Of a stretch of 64,000 bases of DNA, positions 49,885-62,299 are shown piece by piece. The translations under genes and the position numbers were made by a program. Position 1 is the first letter of the stretch. Every line of letters begins with the position of its first letter. Below the pieces are notes generated by a model. That model was not told the DNA's origin and searched no databases. It was given only the letters and a program-made list of their open reading frames with translations. Origin of the DNA: Dillenia suffruticosa (Eukaryota; Streptophyta; Magnoliopsida; Dilleniales; Dilleniaceae); contig JAVTVX010000010.1 in assembly GCA_033439265.1 (NCBI GenBank), positions 7,068,001 to 7,132,000 of the forward strand, written 5' to 3'.

Positions 49885-52800
49885 ATGGCTTCTTCAGTTT
49901 CAGAATCTGTTTCTATCAAAACCAGCACTCCTTCTCTTACACGTTCAAGAATCCGAGTCGTTGGAAAAATTAGGGGTTTCAATGATCAAGAGCAGGGATT
50001 ACTCAAAAATTCTTCGAATCCATGGATTTCTGTTCAAAAACCTAATGGGGAGTCCTCAGATCACGTGACCCTCTTCTTAACAGATCAATCTAACAGGTAT
50101 TCCTCAATTTTTTTCCATTTCTTTTATTTTCAGCTCTAGGGTTTACGCTTATTAACTGTTTTCCCTCTCGATCTTTCAGTCGTAAAGAGTGTTATGAAAT
50201 TGATTACTGTTACGAACAAAGTGAGGGAAATGATTTGATTTTCATGAGAGAAGTGAAGCCTTTGATTTGTGAAGTCTTTGGTGGGCGTAATGTGTCGGTT
50301 CTTACCTTTGGAGCTAGAGGCAGTGGCAAAACATATGCTATTCGGGTGAGATTTTCGTAACAATTTTATTTTTTTCTACTTATTCGTTTGATGTTGATAG
50401 TTTTAGGTGTGTGTGGTTTGTGACCTTTGTGTTGGTGATGTAATTTAGGGTTTTAATGGTACACCTGGTTTGGCTGAATTAGCGATTTCTGAAGTTATTT
50501 CATTAGCTGAGGAAAGTGGGAGAGTGGTGAGTATATCCTGTTATGAGATTCATCAAGATCATGCTTATGATCTATTGGACCCAAAACATCCTGACATTTC
50601 AGTGCTTGAAGACAGTCGTGGAAATGTTAAACTCAAAGGTCTTTCTCAGGTTAGTTAGATTTGATTTTTCAGGGTTTTGGAAATATTTAAGTCTTGAGCT
50701 AAGACAAACGTATCTTTTTTTTTTTCTTTTTTGTTTGGGGTTAACTTTGTTAGTATGCTTCAGGTTCCTGTCAAATCTGTCTCGGAATTTCATCGTTTGT
50801 ACATAAATGAGCATAGTGCACGTAATTCAAGCCAAAAGAATGCAATTGAACTCCCTCGGAGGAGCCACAGGGGCTTGATCATTTATGTGTTGTCTCCTGA
50901 TGGAGGTTCCCAGCTTGTTGGGAAGATGAATTTTGTTGACTTGGCAGGTAGTATTGTCTCAAAAAAGTCTCAATTATGTCAATCATCTGAGTTACTTTAT
51001 CTTTAATTTTGCATAATTTCTTGGGGCCCTTTTCTTAGGTTATGAGGATGTTCGGAGGAAGAGTAGTGATGGTTTTAATGTCACTGAAAGTGCAAAAATT
51101 AACAAGTCACTTTATGCAATTCAGAATGTTATTCATGCTTTGAATGCCAATGAAGGTCATGTTCCATACAGAGAAAGTAAAGTGACTCGTATATTGCAAG
51201 ATTCAATGAGAAGGACGAACAAAATCTTGACCCTTGTTTGTTTAGTAAGATCTTTTGCTTCCGTTCTAAGGATATTCTTTTGGGCTTAAATTGCAGTGAG
51301 GCTGTTCTAACATAGTGACTTGTCTTTATTTTCTGATAGAATCCACAGTTTTGCCAAGACACTATGTATGTTGTAAATTTAGCCTGCCGATCTCGTCAAG
51401 GAATCAACCGTGGCTTCACAAATTCTGGAAAACAGACAAAAAGTCTAATGACCCCGATGATGCGGTCCTCAAAAAGATCTGGAACAATTGGGACACACTC
51501 TACAACTAAGAAGAAACAACTGAACTCTCTCGTACGTGTACTTGAGAGGAAGCCCACCTCTGCAACCTTGAAAATGAGAGGAAGGTAAGCCCCTTATCTT
51601 ATCACTTTGAAATTTTAGTCATTTGCACAATAAATAAATGACACATGTATTGTTCTTTTGTTTTTATTATATAGGTTACTTTTTGATGAGGTGAATCACT
51701 TGAGCAGTTCAATGCAGGTAGCTAACTGTATTACTCAATTCACTCCCTTGACCTGCCGGATTTCCTAGACTTGAGACTGTATAACTTAATCATAAGAAAA
51801 TACCTATTACAGTCCTGACATAAATGCTGTGCAGGTGACTTCTTTATCTGATGTTGCTTCATCAATTCAGGCTCAGCAAGAGGCAAAAGTTGTGGAAGAC
51901 AATTCATTACCAGATATTAGTTCAGCAATTGATGCTCAGGAAGAGGTAAAATTGTCATACATTCAATAGAATGTTTCATTAAAGAATTCTTTATTAGGAA
52001 CATCAGTAAAATAATTTGGGTGAAACTTCTGATCTGCTTCATGTTATGCAGGATAGTCGCATTTCCGATGTTTCTTCACTTGCAATGCCATTAGAAGAGG
52101 TTGGATTAACTGGACTTTGTTAGGTTAATCTTGATTTTTCTTAATTATATTTCATTGATGCCTGGATCTGACAAACTAGTAAATGTGATATTGCAGAAGT
52201 CAGATACGATTGCTTTTGAGGATGTTAAACCTACTTCTTTCGTGGAAAAGGTAATGGAATGATTATGATCACACCATAAGACCATTTTTAGCAGGTATTA
52301 AAGTAATTGAAGTAAAGAGAGGTCCGAACTTTTATTTAGGAGAGTAAAACCTTTTCTCATCGTTGTCACTGAAAATGACTCCAAACTTTGTATACCAAGC
52401 CTTGTACTTTAATTTATTTATTTTTTCTAATCCAAACAACTTGTTTTTGTTACTTGATATTTATGCACATAGGATACCTTCCAGTACATTGAGAAGAGTC
52501 ATTCTGAAGTTACCCCGAGGATTAATAGCAGCACCAGAGGTTTGACTTATATCCCTATCAAAAATGCCATACATTCATCATGACTATGAGTTTCCCATTT
52601 CAGTTCAGGAAACAGTGAAAGAGAACAATTATTCACTTCTAAGTGAGGGAGAATCCCTGTCAGTAAGTGCAAAAATTCAGGAAGTATCAAATGCTTTGAA
52701 GGCTCTATATTATTCAACTCCAACATGTGTAAAGGTGGCTCAAGAGAAGGATAATTCAAGCTCAAGTGAACTCTGTACCAAGCATAATTCAAGCTTAAGT

Positions 52801-53648
52801 GAACTTTCCACTGATATCTTGGAGCCCAAAAGCCCAGTTGCTGAACAGATAACAATTTTCAAGGAGAACAGAGAAGTTACAAATGTTTGTAGCCCTTGGG
52901 AAACTTATAGTGTGCGCAACACTGGAATGAAGGTAAACTTCACTTTTACTTAACTGAAGTTTTTAATCTCTACTTATGCACATGGTCTTCTTAATAGTGC
53001 AGTTGCTTATTCTCATGATTATGTTGCTGCAGAAATCCCTAGTTCAAGAGTACATGAAGTTCTTAAATTCAGCTAGCAAGTAAGTACACGCGTCTTAGGT
53101 AGGTAGTTTATTTTCTGGTGGCTTTCAAGCAACCTGACGTGTTTATTTACCTTTTTATTGACAGGGAAGAATTGAAACGCTTGAAGGTTTGTGGCACATG
53201 AGAATAGGTTCTAGCATTAAGATTCTATTAGGTTAATTTCCACAGCAAATTTCTAAATTTGCATGGTTGTATAGGGCATAGGAGAAAAGAGAGCTATGCA
53301 CATTCTTCAACGCCGTGAAGAATCTCCAGAGCCCTTCAAGGATGTAAGAACCTATATAAATATGAGTTTAACTTTGTTGAATCTTTTGGCTTTCTTCCAT
53401 TCACTTGCTGTTGGTTTGCAGCTTGATGATTTAAAGGGCATTGGTCTCTCAGCAAAGCAGGTAATGTTTAGCTTCATTTTGCCTCTGCAGACAACCTTCA
53501 TTACTTTTAGACATATGGCTTATCACAAATCAAATAATTTGGCAACAGATGTATCACATTTCCATCTCAATTGATTCGTGATCATGGTTTTTCTTTGACA
53601 CAGATCAAGGGGTTGATGAAATCGGCTGCCGGAGAGCTTTTCAGTTAA
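49885..53648 (+). CDS. KIN10C: Kinesin-like protein KIN-10C (chromokinesin)
   Basis: Seventeen exons give 695 aa: 49885-50096, 50180-50345, 50449-50649, 50764-50947, 51039-51244, 51340-51584, 51675-51717, 51835-51945, 52052-52099, 52197-52250, 52473-52539, 52604-52932, 53033-53079, 53165-53186, 53275-53343, 53422-53460, 53604-53648. The motor starts near residue 22 ([11 protein letters not shown]) and has a P-loop GARGSGKT at 115-122, a switch I variant ending LPRRSH, and switch II FVDLAGYE at about 249-256. [17 protein letters not shown] follows, the microtubule-contact helix. A Ser-rich tail leads to a C-terminal helix-hairpin-helix ([23 protein letters not shown]), as in the Kid/KIF22 group that binds DNA. 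The likely role is chromosome movement on microtubules. All introns are GT-AG and every junction keeps frame. Confidence 0.9.
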
Positions 53649-54227
53649 GCTGATCGAGGACCAAGCATATGCTACCTTTTGAGGTTTCATGTATTAGATT
53701 ATGAAGGAAAGTGAAATGGGCAACATGAAGTTGCCATGGATGTCCTGGATATACTATAGATGTGGCTATGAGTGGATGCATCTGGATTTGTTGTTTTTTA
53801 CTCTCTTTGATTCTGTTATGTTGATTTCTTCCTCGTTTGTCCAACAGTTAAGAAACTTTATTTAAAGAAGCTAGTTTTGTGCTAACAAAGCGTATCCCAT
53901 TATCCCTACTCAATTAAACATGTCATTAAGCGTCCTTAATCAACTTTTTATTTAGATTTACATGTACAAATTGTTGTCAACTTAACCATCAATTTGAAGA
54001 TTGCCCCATCAGAACGAACAGAACACACCTGAAGCAAATATTGAAAGCTGGGGGGTCCACTTGGAACTCCGGGACTCTTATGAGGGCATATATGAATAGG
54101 CACATACAGAAAGAAATAATGATTATATAAAAACAACTTTTGGTCCCTCTTATTTTTGTTATGATATACATAAATTACATGGAGAAAAATTTTGGTACAG
54201 GGTGGGAAAAGAAACATCGCGGGGCTC
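53649..54227. other. Convergent 3' flanks of KIN-10C and the coiled-coil pseudogene
   Basis: Holds both 3' UTRs. No gene is seen. Confidence 0.5.
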
Positions 54228-54583
54228 TCAAGCACTAGAGTGAAGCAGGGCTTGCATTTCCGGCAGCATCCTTCTGTCATTCCTCACTCTGGAGCTGCCA
54301 TGACTATCAACAGGGTTGACCTTGAGAACCCATCATAGCCAACACACATGCCTAACCCAATGCAGGTTACCATGAGCCCTGCTGTTAGCTTCTTCCAATT
54401 GTCTAGTTAGCTCTTCTATACAATCTTGCAGTTCAGCAGCTCGGCTATCGGCCAGATGCAGGGAACTTCCTGCTGCTTGCTGAGCTGCCATTGCTGCTGC
54501 AGTAAGCTCTTCTTTCAGCTTTAACTTGCTGTTTGATATAGAGCTGTTATGACACTCGGGTAATGTCACGGGTACCTGTGACA

Positions 54584-54675
54584 GTGGTCAAGGCTCGAGC
54601 TCGAGCTCGGTCAACTCAAGTTCGGGTTGAGCTCGAGCCCAGTATTTGTGTCTCGAGCTCGAGCTCGAGCCCAAA
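54584..54675. repeat. Left subterminal GAGCTC-rich repeat of the hAT
   Basis: Clustered GGCTCGAGCTCGAGCTCGG, GTTGAGCTCGAGCCC and CTCGAGCTCGAGCTCGAGCC words close to the terminal repeat. Such clusters in hAT elements commonly serve as transposase binding sites; here that is inferred. Confidence 0.6.
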
Positions 54676-54990
54676 TAGTGTTGAGTCCGAAGGCTCGTCG
54701 TGCTACCCGACATTTATGAAATTACGTAAATGTCCTGCTTGTTATTCTTAACTTGTAAAACTTTGATGGACAGAAAGGTAATTTTGCTTTCATTTCTCCT
54801 TTCTCCTTCATCCGTTCGTCTATCATTCTTCTGGATCTCTCGAACCAAAATGCTCTCTCCTCTCACGATGACCTAACCTAGCAGAGTAGCGCCGCTCAGC
54901 TATTGCCTCCCGCGGTCATCTCGTTTCTTATTCTTCTTGTGTCATCTGTCACTACAAGGGTTTTGCGCTCTCTCCTCTCAATTGAAAGGT

Positions 54991-55036
<46 letters not shown>

Positions 55037-56236
55037 GGGTTTCTACGAGATTAGGGCTTTTGCGATTTTTTTACTTCTCCCTTAGAGTTTTGATAATTTC
55101 TTTGATGATTTGTTCTTCTCTTATCGTGATGTAGCTTTCAAATCTTCAATAGAGATCTATGAAGTGCGATTGTGATTCGTCGATGTCACCATCACCTATC
55201 GCCATTGCAAGAGAAGGTAAACTCTCTCTCTCTCTCTCAGTTATTTAGTCTAGATTTTAAATTCTTAGTCTAGGTAAACTCTGTCTAGGGTTTTTGAAAA
55301 TCATCGAGTGGTGAGAGTTAGGGTTTTTTTTTATTTATTTGATTTTTTTAAAATGAGGGAGCAGAGTAGCAGATGGAACTAGGACGTGCCAGGTTTCGAG
55401 CCGAGAAAGTCAATCCAGAGAGAAAGAGAGGATCATAACAAACCTGCAATTGCGCTTATCCTTCGTCGTTACTCGATCTCTGCTTCGTCCTTACTTCCAT
55501 ATCCGGAGCTCAACAACAAGCACGCTTTGGCTTCATAGCTTCAAAAACTCAAAGACAAAGTCAAGGTCTGGATTTTTCCATCCTTTTTCTTTTTGTATTT
55601 CAGAACTGGGTTTTGAAATTTATTCAATTTTTGGTACAATTTTTGCCATTTTTCAAAGGACCATACTTTGTTGAAATCACTCAAGTGTTTATAATCAACA
55701 GTATTTTCCTTTTGTCTGCAATTTTGGATTGGGAATTCTAATATCTGATTCAGTGTCATCTGTATTTGGTAGTGTGAACACTATCAGGGCTTAGTATTTC
55801 CTTTTTCATCAATAAGTTGTGTGCCATGGCAGTTCTTAGATAAACATTGATTTCATTCTTGCAGTATTCATTTAAAAAATATTTAAAATAGTGACTAAGT
55901 GGTGTTATGGTCATTTTGTCTTCCTCTATGCTGACTAAGTGGTTTCATTCCTCAATTTTGTCACAATAGCCAGTGACATTGATTTATATAACATATCATA
56001 TTCTTCTAAGCCATGTACCCTATAAGAAAACATACCAATTATGCATGCAATGTAAAAACTCAGTTAATCCTTAAACTTAAATAGTAATTTTTTATTAACC
56101 AAATTGCACTTATTTGTTCGGTTAAAGCAACTATATCCACGTCTTCTATTTTTTTCTTTTATTGAACAGAATATTTTTTTAAAACTTTTGCATAACTAGG
56201 TATTTGTTCAAAAGTTTTGATAAATAATTTATTAAT

Positions 56237-58451
56237 TGAGGTGAACCCGTTGGATATAAAAACCCTAGAACCCACGAACAAGTTAATTTAACTTAAAAAT
56301 CGTCCCAACGAATTATTTGAACATGTTGAATTAAAAATCTCAACCCTTGCCCTAAAGGAGGAAAAACCTAAGGTAAATGACCTTAAACCCGTTTTTCACT
56401 AGATCAAGAATCTTGGTATAAAGATAAAATAAATGACGCCACAATCTAGATGGTTCGAAACCTAGATTGATAAGTCAAAAAACTAAACAAGACTCTTATC
56501 TTGAATAAATTCAAAATTCTCAAAAGAACAAGATCTGTGTGAAGAATTTTCACAATTTTATTAATTCTCTCCAAAGTGTTGTTTTTTTACACAATGTATA
56601 ATGACCTATTTATAGCCTAAAGGTAAAAACTTAATTGATAACTAAAAATTTAGTAACTCTCTAAACAATAAAGAATTAGGAACTAAAATATAAATTATAA
56701 AAAATAAAAATAAAAATTAAAAAACTAAATAAACCAAACTACTTTGACCAAATCTTACCGCTATTTTTTTTTATTTTCGTCCTCTCTTGATTTTGGTCAG
56801 TTTTGAGGCTTTTATTCTTTCAACTTGGTTTGTATGAGTATAATTAAGGCATCTTTTGGATTTTTCATTTGGTCTCCAATTTCTTATTATAAAACCCTCT
56901 GAATTAAGTTATTCAGTACTTTTTTGAACATTTTAACTCGAACTTTTGTTATCGGCCCAATTGAAACTTGAGTTGAATCTTGTAAATTTCTTGCAGTCAT
57001 GATAATCACATCATTCCCCCCTTCTTGACAACAATTTGTCCCCAAATCGTCACTTGTGTGAAAATACATCCGCAACCGTATTTTGCTTGGGAAAAGTCTC
57101 AATGAATTCAAGCTCTCGAACATGTCTCTTACTATCTTAATGAATTAACAACTCTTTGAATTTAATTTACAAATAATTGTTTTGTGAAATTTAAAGAAAG
57201 AATAATAAGAAAAATAAAGAAGGAAAATAAGTGAGAAATAAGGAAGTCGCAAATTTAGAAAAGTTCCAAATTAAGAAAGAAATAAATATGAAATGAATTG
57301 AATAAGAAAAGTGAATAAAGAAAAAAAATAAGGAAGGTGAACAAATAAGGAAAAAAGAAGAAATAAAGAATGAACAACAAAATAAAAGAAAAAAAATTGG
57401 AAGCTGCCTTTTTGTTTTAATCAATTTTTTTTACGGCTCTTTTTTTTTTTTTTGGAACTACAGCAACACAAGAAAAATATCAAGGATGAAAGGTACAAAA
57501 AAAATAAATAAATTAAACAAATTTTGTTCTTTGTGATAAATTGAAATTAAAGATAATATTAAGATCGAATACAAATAAAAACAAAGAAAGATGAAAAATT
57601 ATAGACAAATATGAATAATTATAGACAAATATGAACAATTCGAAAGGTAACCTGAAATTGTTTTGATACTAACTGATATAAACCCGTTGGATATAAAAAC
57701 CCTAAAATTCACGAACAAGTTAATTTAGCCCAAAAATCGTCCCAACAAATTATTTGAACCGGTGGAACTAAAGATCTCAACCCTTGCCCTAAAGGAGGAA
57801 GAACCTAAGGTATATGACTTTAGACCCGTTTCTCACTAGATTAAGAATCTTGATATAAAGATGGAATAAATGACGCCACAATTTAGATGGTTCGAAACCT
57901 AAATTGATAAGTCAAAAAACTAAATAAAACTTCTATCTTGAATAAGTTCAAAGTTCTCAAAAGAACAAAAGTTGTGTGAAGAATCCTCACAATTTTATTA
58001 ATTATCTCCAAAGTGTTATTTTTTTACACAATGTATAATGACCTATTTATAATCTAAAAATAAAGACTTAATTGATAACTAAAAATTTAGTAACTCCCTA
58101 AACAATAAAGAATTAGAAAACTAAAATATAAATTACAAAAAATAAAAATAAAAATTAGGAAACTAAATAAACCAAACTATTTTGACCAAATTTTACTGCT
58201 ATTTTTCTTTATTTTCGTCCTCCATTGGTTTTGGGTAGTTTTGGGCCTTTTATTCTTCCAACTAGACTTATATGAGCATAAGTAAGGCCTCTTTTGGATC
58301 TTTCATTTGGTCTCCAATTTCTTATTGTAAAACCCTCTGAATTAAGTTATTCAGTATTTTTTTGAACCTTTTAACTCAAACTTTTGTTACCGGCCCAACT
58401 GGAATTTGAGTTGAATTCTGTAAATTTCTTACAGTTTTGATGATCACATCA
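56237..58451 (-). mobile_element. Non-autonomous LTR retrotransposon nested in the hAT
   Basis: Two direct repeats of about 777 bp (56237-57013 and 57674-58451) share AACCCGTTGGATATAAAAAC, CTCAACCCTTGCCCTAAAGG and end GATNATCACATCA. The interior is only 660 bp, A/G-rich and without gag or pol. On the minus strand a PBS-like TTAGTATCAAAAC adjoins the right LTR and a polypurine AAGAAGGGGGGAA adjoins the left, so orientation is minus. A CTATAAATAGG TATA box lies within each LTR or its near-variant. The flanking pentamers TTAAT and TTGAT differ at one base. A LARD/TRIM-like element. Confidence 0.82.
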
Positions 58452-58935
58452 TTGATGTATAATTTTTAAAAATTTTCTAAACATTTTGTAAATTGTTTAT
58501 CTAATTTATCTTTCCTTAATCTGTTAGAAGATGGTATAGGATGATTATAGTTTATATGGAAGAGGTTCCTAATCAGCTTTTTCTCTCTTGTAACAAAGTG
58601 CAATTGCGATTATTGGCTGCTGATATACTTGGATTATGCACCTCATTCTCTGTTTCTTCTTTGTTTTCTCCTCATTATTGAACTTATAAGAGCCTTTTAA
58701 CTAGACAATTTGAATTCTAAAAAAGAAAAGACTTTTTTTATTTTTGCAATTATCATTCATTTTGTGTTACTATTCATTTTGCTTTTTTCATTTTTCTTTT
58801 ATCATAATAAATGCAATGTTCTACAATTATTTAATGAAAATCCCTTCCACCATTCATTTTTCTTTTTGTATGTATTATCATCGAGTCATACTTGATTTTG
58901 ATTCTTAATTTTTTGTTTTTGTTCTTAATAAAAGG

Positions 58936-61145
58936 ATGGAACCAAAAACAAGCACAAGTAGTGGTAGGAAGAGAATGAGAAATGAATCTGAAGATATCGA
59001 TCCAACTGAATTGTCAGCTACACCTATTATTGCTTCAACAAGTTCTACTACGCCTGTTGTTCAAGGAGTACAAAATGTGCAAATCTCATATCAAAGTACT
59101 GATAACACATCCATTTCGATGGAGGTACAAATTGAACAATGGAACAAGGAAATGGAGGAATAAGGACTCGGCGGTAAAGAAGAAGGAGATGATGATGATG
59201 TTGAAGAAGGAGATGGTAGTGAAATACCAGATATACATACAACTGAAAGTATAGAAGATGTTCCTTTTGGGGAGCAGCAAAGGGACAAAAAATCATGGGT
59301 TTGGGAACACATTTCTCACGTTGGCCTTGTAGATAGTGTTGAGAAGGTTAAGTGCAACCATTGTAATTCGAAATTGAAAGTGCATAAAACGAAATCAACA
59401 AGCACCTACATCAAACATCTAAAAAATTATCGACAGTTTAGGGGAAAAATGAGAAGTACACAATCTACTTTTATAAATTTTTAACCTATTGGATGTTATC
59501 TTCTAAAAGCCCTCAAATTGTTTTGGCCAAGTTTGACATGCGGAGAATGAGAGAAGTAGCTGCACATTGGATTATGATGCATGAGCATCCATTTAGCATT
59601 GTAGAAGATGAGGGGTTTAATCTAATGCAAAGGCGTAGAATGCCAGAATGGAAACCAATATCAAGGCAAACGGGAAAAAATGATTGTATGTTGATTTATG
59701 AAACTGAAAAAAAGAAGTTGAAAAATATATTTGTAAATGTTGGAAAGATTAGTTTGACAACAGATCTTTGAAAATAAAAAACCCAACAGATTGGGTACAT
59801 GATTGTAACAGGCCATTGGATTAACTCTAATTAGAAATTGTATAAGAGGATACCAAATTTTGTCAATATTCCACCGCCGCATACGGGTAGAGAAATTACA
59901 GCCACTTTGTTCAAATGTGCTAAGGAATGAAAAATTGAAAATAAAGTCTACACCGTATCGGTTGACAATGCCTCTAACAATGACTTGGCTATAACTATTA
60001 GAAAGAAAACTTCTCTAACTATAGCAAGTTGATGTGTGATGGAAAAATTTTTTATGTACGATATTGTGCGCATATTTTAAACTTGTTGGTTTAAAATGGA
60101 CTTGGAGAGATTCATGATATTGTTGATAAAATAAGAGATATGGTTGATTATATCAACCGCTTAGAGGATAGGGTCATAATGTTTTCCGAATGTGCAGCTG
60201 AAAGAAACTTAGTTGGTTCTGGAAAAAAAATTGATTAATGATTGTAAAATCTATTGAAACTCAATATTTGACATGCTGAAATGCGCTTATGATTTTTGTG
60301 TTGTTTTTCCTCGTTTTAAAGAGCAAGATTTCATATATATTTATTGTCCAACAGTGGAGGATTGGGAGAAAGTTGATAAAGTTTGCAAGATATTTGAATA
60401 TTTTAAATCTGTTACATTGCTTGTTTCTGGAACTAATAATCTGACAACAAATTTATTTCTCAAGGAAGTGGGTTCGACAACAAATTTATTTCTCAAGGAA
60501 GTGGGTTCGATAAAGAGAATGTTAGATGAAAATGTTTATAATTCCGATAATTTCATTGTAAGAATAGTGAAAAAAATGAAAGTCAAATTTGATAAATATT
60601 AGGGCGAAATGATTTTGCTTATGGCAATAGTTACTGTCCTTGACCCTATGAAGAAATTAATTGCCGTTGAATATTATTATGAACTCATAATTGGAGAAGA
60701 TGTAGCCAACCAGTACGTTAGCGAGATCAGAAATATGCTATATAAGCTGTATGATGAATATGCCTTCACTGAATTCTTGCATGGCAATGACCCAGATTCA
60801 TCATCCCATATAAGTTCTTCTACTCAAATATCAGAATTTCCACGTGATACTGATGTTGGACTTGAGGATTTTGTTAGGAGAAAATTTGGTACACGTTCTC
60901 AAATTAATAAATTAGATGATTATTTGGTCAAATCTCCTGATACAAAATCGGATAAAAATGAGAGTTTAGAGTGGTAGAAGATCAATAGAATTATTTACAA
61001 AGTTTTATCTCAAATAACTCGAGACATACTAGCCATTCCTCTTAGCACAGTAGCATCAAAGGCTGCATTTAGTGCAGGAACGCGGGTGATAAACACATAT
61101 CATGGTTTTTTGGCTCCAGAAACTGTTCAGGTGCTCGCGTGCTGA
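58936..61145 (+). pseudogene. hAT transposase (BED finger to C-terminal dimerisation domain), inactivated
   Basis: Starts MEPKTSTSSGRKRMRNESED, with a TAA after EMEE. A BED-type zinc finger follows (SWVWEHISHVGLVDS, KCNHCNSKLKVHK, STYIKHLKN). Then come AKFDMRRMREVAAHWIMMHE and PFSIVEDEGFNLMQ, SVDNASNNDLAI, LNLL-type and TTNLFLKEVGS segments (the last duplicated, about 60446-60510). The hAT dimerisation tail is LAIPLSTVASKAAFSAGTRV, then PETVQVLAC. At least six stops or frame changes separate these. Intact enzymes cut and paste the element; this one cannot be made. Confidence 0.85.
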
Positions 61146-61915
61146 GGAGATCGGTTACGGAAATTTTATGGAATTAAAAAGAAGACAAAGGTAAGTATTT
61201 ATTTTTTTTAAACAATTAATATATATTTTACCGATATATATTGTGTTAAATTTTTATTAAACAATTTCATTATGTTAAATTTTATATATATATATGTTGC
61301 TAATATATTGATTTTTGTTATATGCAGCAAGATATCGTGGTGAAGAAAATTCCACTTATACGTCCAACAAAAAGTAAGTAAATAATCATATCAATATCTT
61401 TATTTTTATTGTTGACATAATTTTATTTCATAACACTTATGATTCGTGTAGATTGAGTTATTGAGTGTTACTGTTGGAAAAGATTTATTTTCCGAATGTA
61501 GTTGTTAGTGAGTGTTGAAGGATGCTGTTATTTTGTTGTTGGAGGATGTTGATGTTGCTGTTATGATTTGATATACTTTTATTCAAAAAAACTGTTATAA
61601 ATGTAATATGTAATTAATTTTGATTTGTATGGTTGGAGACTTATGTGTTTAGATTTATTTGATAGTTGTTATAGATTTTATTTAATTTTTGTATGGCTGC
61701 AAACAAAATTGTGATTGGATTCAATTAGAATTAAAATTTTATTTAATTTTATAAACAGATTTGGATTTGGAATGTTCATAAAACATGGGAGATTCTGTCA
61801 GTTTTGAAATTAGGAATTTATGCAATTATGAATTTAGGCAAAATTTTGCCCATTTTACAGAGAATTTCAATTGCTCAACAGAGAACCAAAATTTGAAGCA
61901 CAATCTGCCAATCTC

Positions 61916-62215
61916 GAGCTCAGGTAATCCCGGGTTCGAGCTCGGGTTCGGGCTTTGGTGTCATCTCGGGCTCGAGCTTGGGTATCATGTCGAGCTCGGT
62001 CTCGATCTCGGGCTCGGGTATCATGTTGAGCTCGATCTCGAGCTCGGGCTCATTCAGATTTTGATAAGCTCTCGACACTTGAGATTGAGCTTTTTGATAA
62101 CATTTCGAGTCGAGATCGAGCTCTAGAATTATGGACTCGACAATCCCGTGCATGAGCTCGACGAGCCCGTGCATGAGCTCGAGCTCACCTATACTACATC
62201 GACCTCGACCCGGGT
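61916..62215. repeat. Right subterminal GAGCTC/TCGGGCTCG-rich repeat of the hAT
   Basis: About 300 bases of recurring GAGCTCG, CTCGGGCTCG and CATGAGCTCGA words ending just before the terminal repeat, the counterpart of the left cluster. The long Glu/Pro/Leu-rich frames across it are artefacts of the repeat. Confidence 0.65.
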
Positions 62216-62299
62216 GTCATAACACCCCTAGTTTGATATGTCCAAAGCAGCTTTTCTCCAACTCGTCTTTGAGAATGGAAGCCCAACACACACACAAAT

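Larger units (their letters stand above)
54539..62230 (+). mobile_element. 7,692-bp hAT transposon
   Basis: The left end reads TAGAGCTGTTATGACACTCGG and the right end, reversed, TAGGGGTGTTATGACACCCG, giving terminal inverted repeats of about 23 bp with few mismatches. Exact 8-bp duplications GTTTGATA flank it at 54531-54538 and 62231-62238. It encodes a decayed BED-finger transposase on the plus strand (58936-61145), has GAGCTC-rich subterminal regions at both ends, and a long leader with (CT)n at 54995-55035. It carries an LTR element at 56237-58451. Stops in the transposase mean it cannot move on its own. Confidence 0.9.

Noticed and set aside
59048-59312. Minus-strand frames near the transposase
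   Set aside because: Antisense shadows of the acidic GATGATGATG segment of the hAT transposase.
61785-62174. Repetitive Leu/Gly/Glu/Pro frames on both strands
   Set aside because: Artefacts of the hAT subterminal GAGCTC array.
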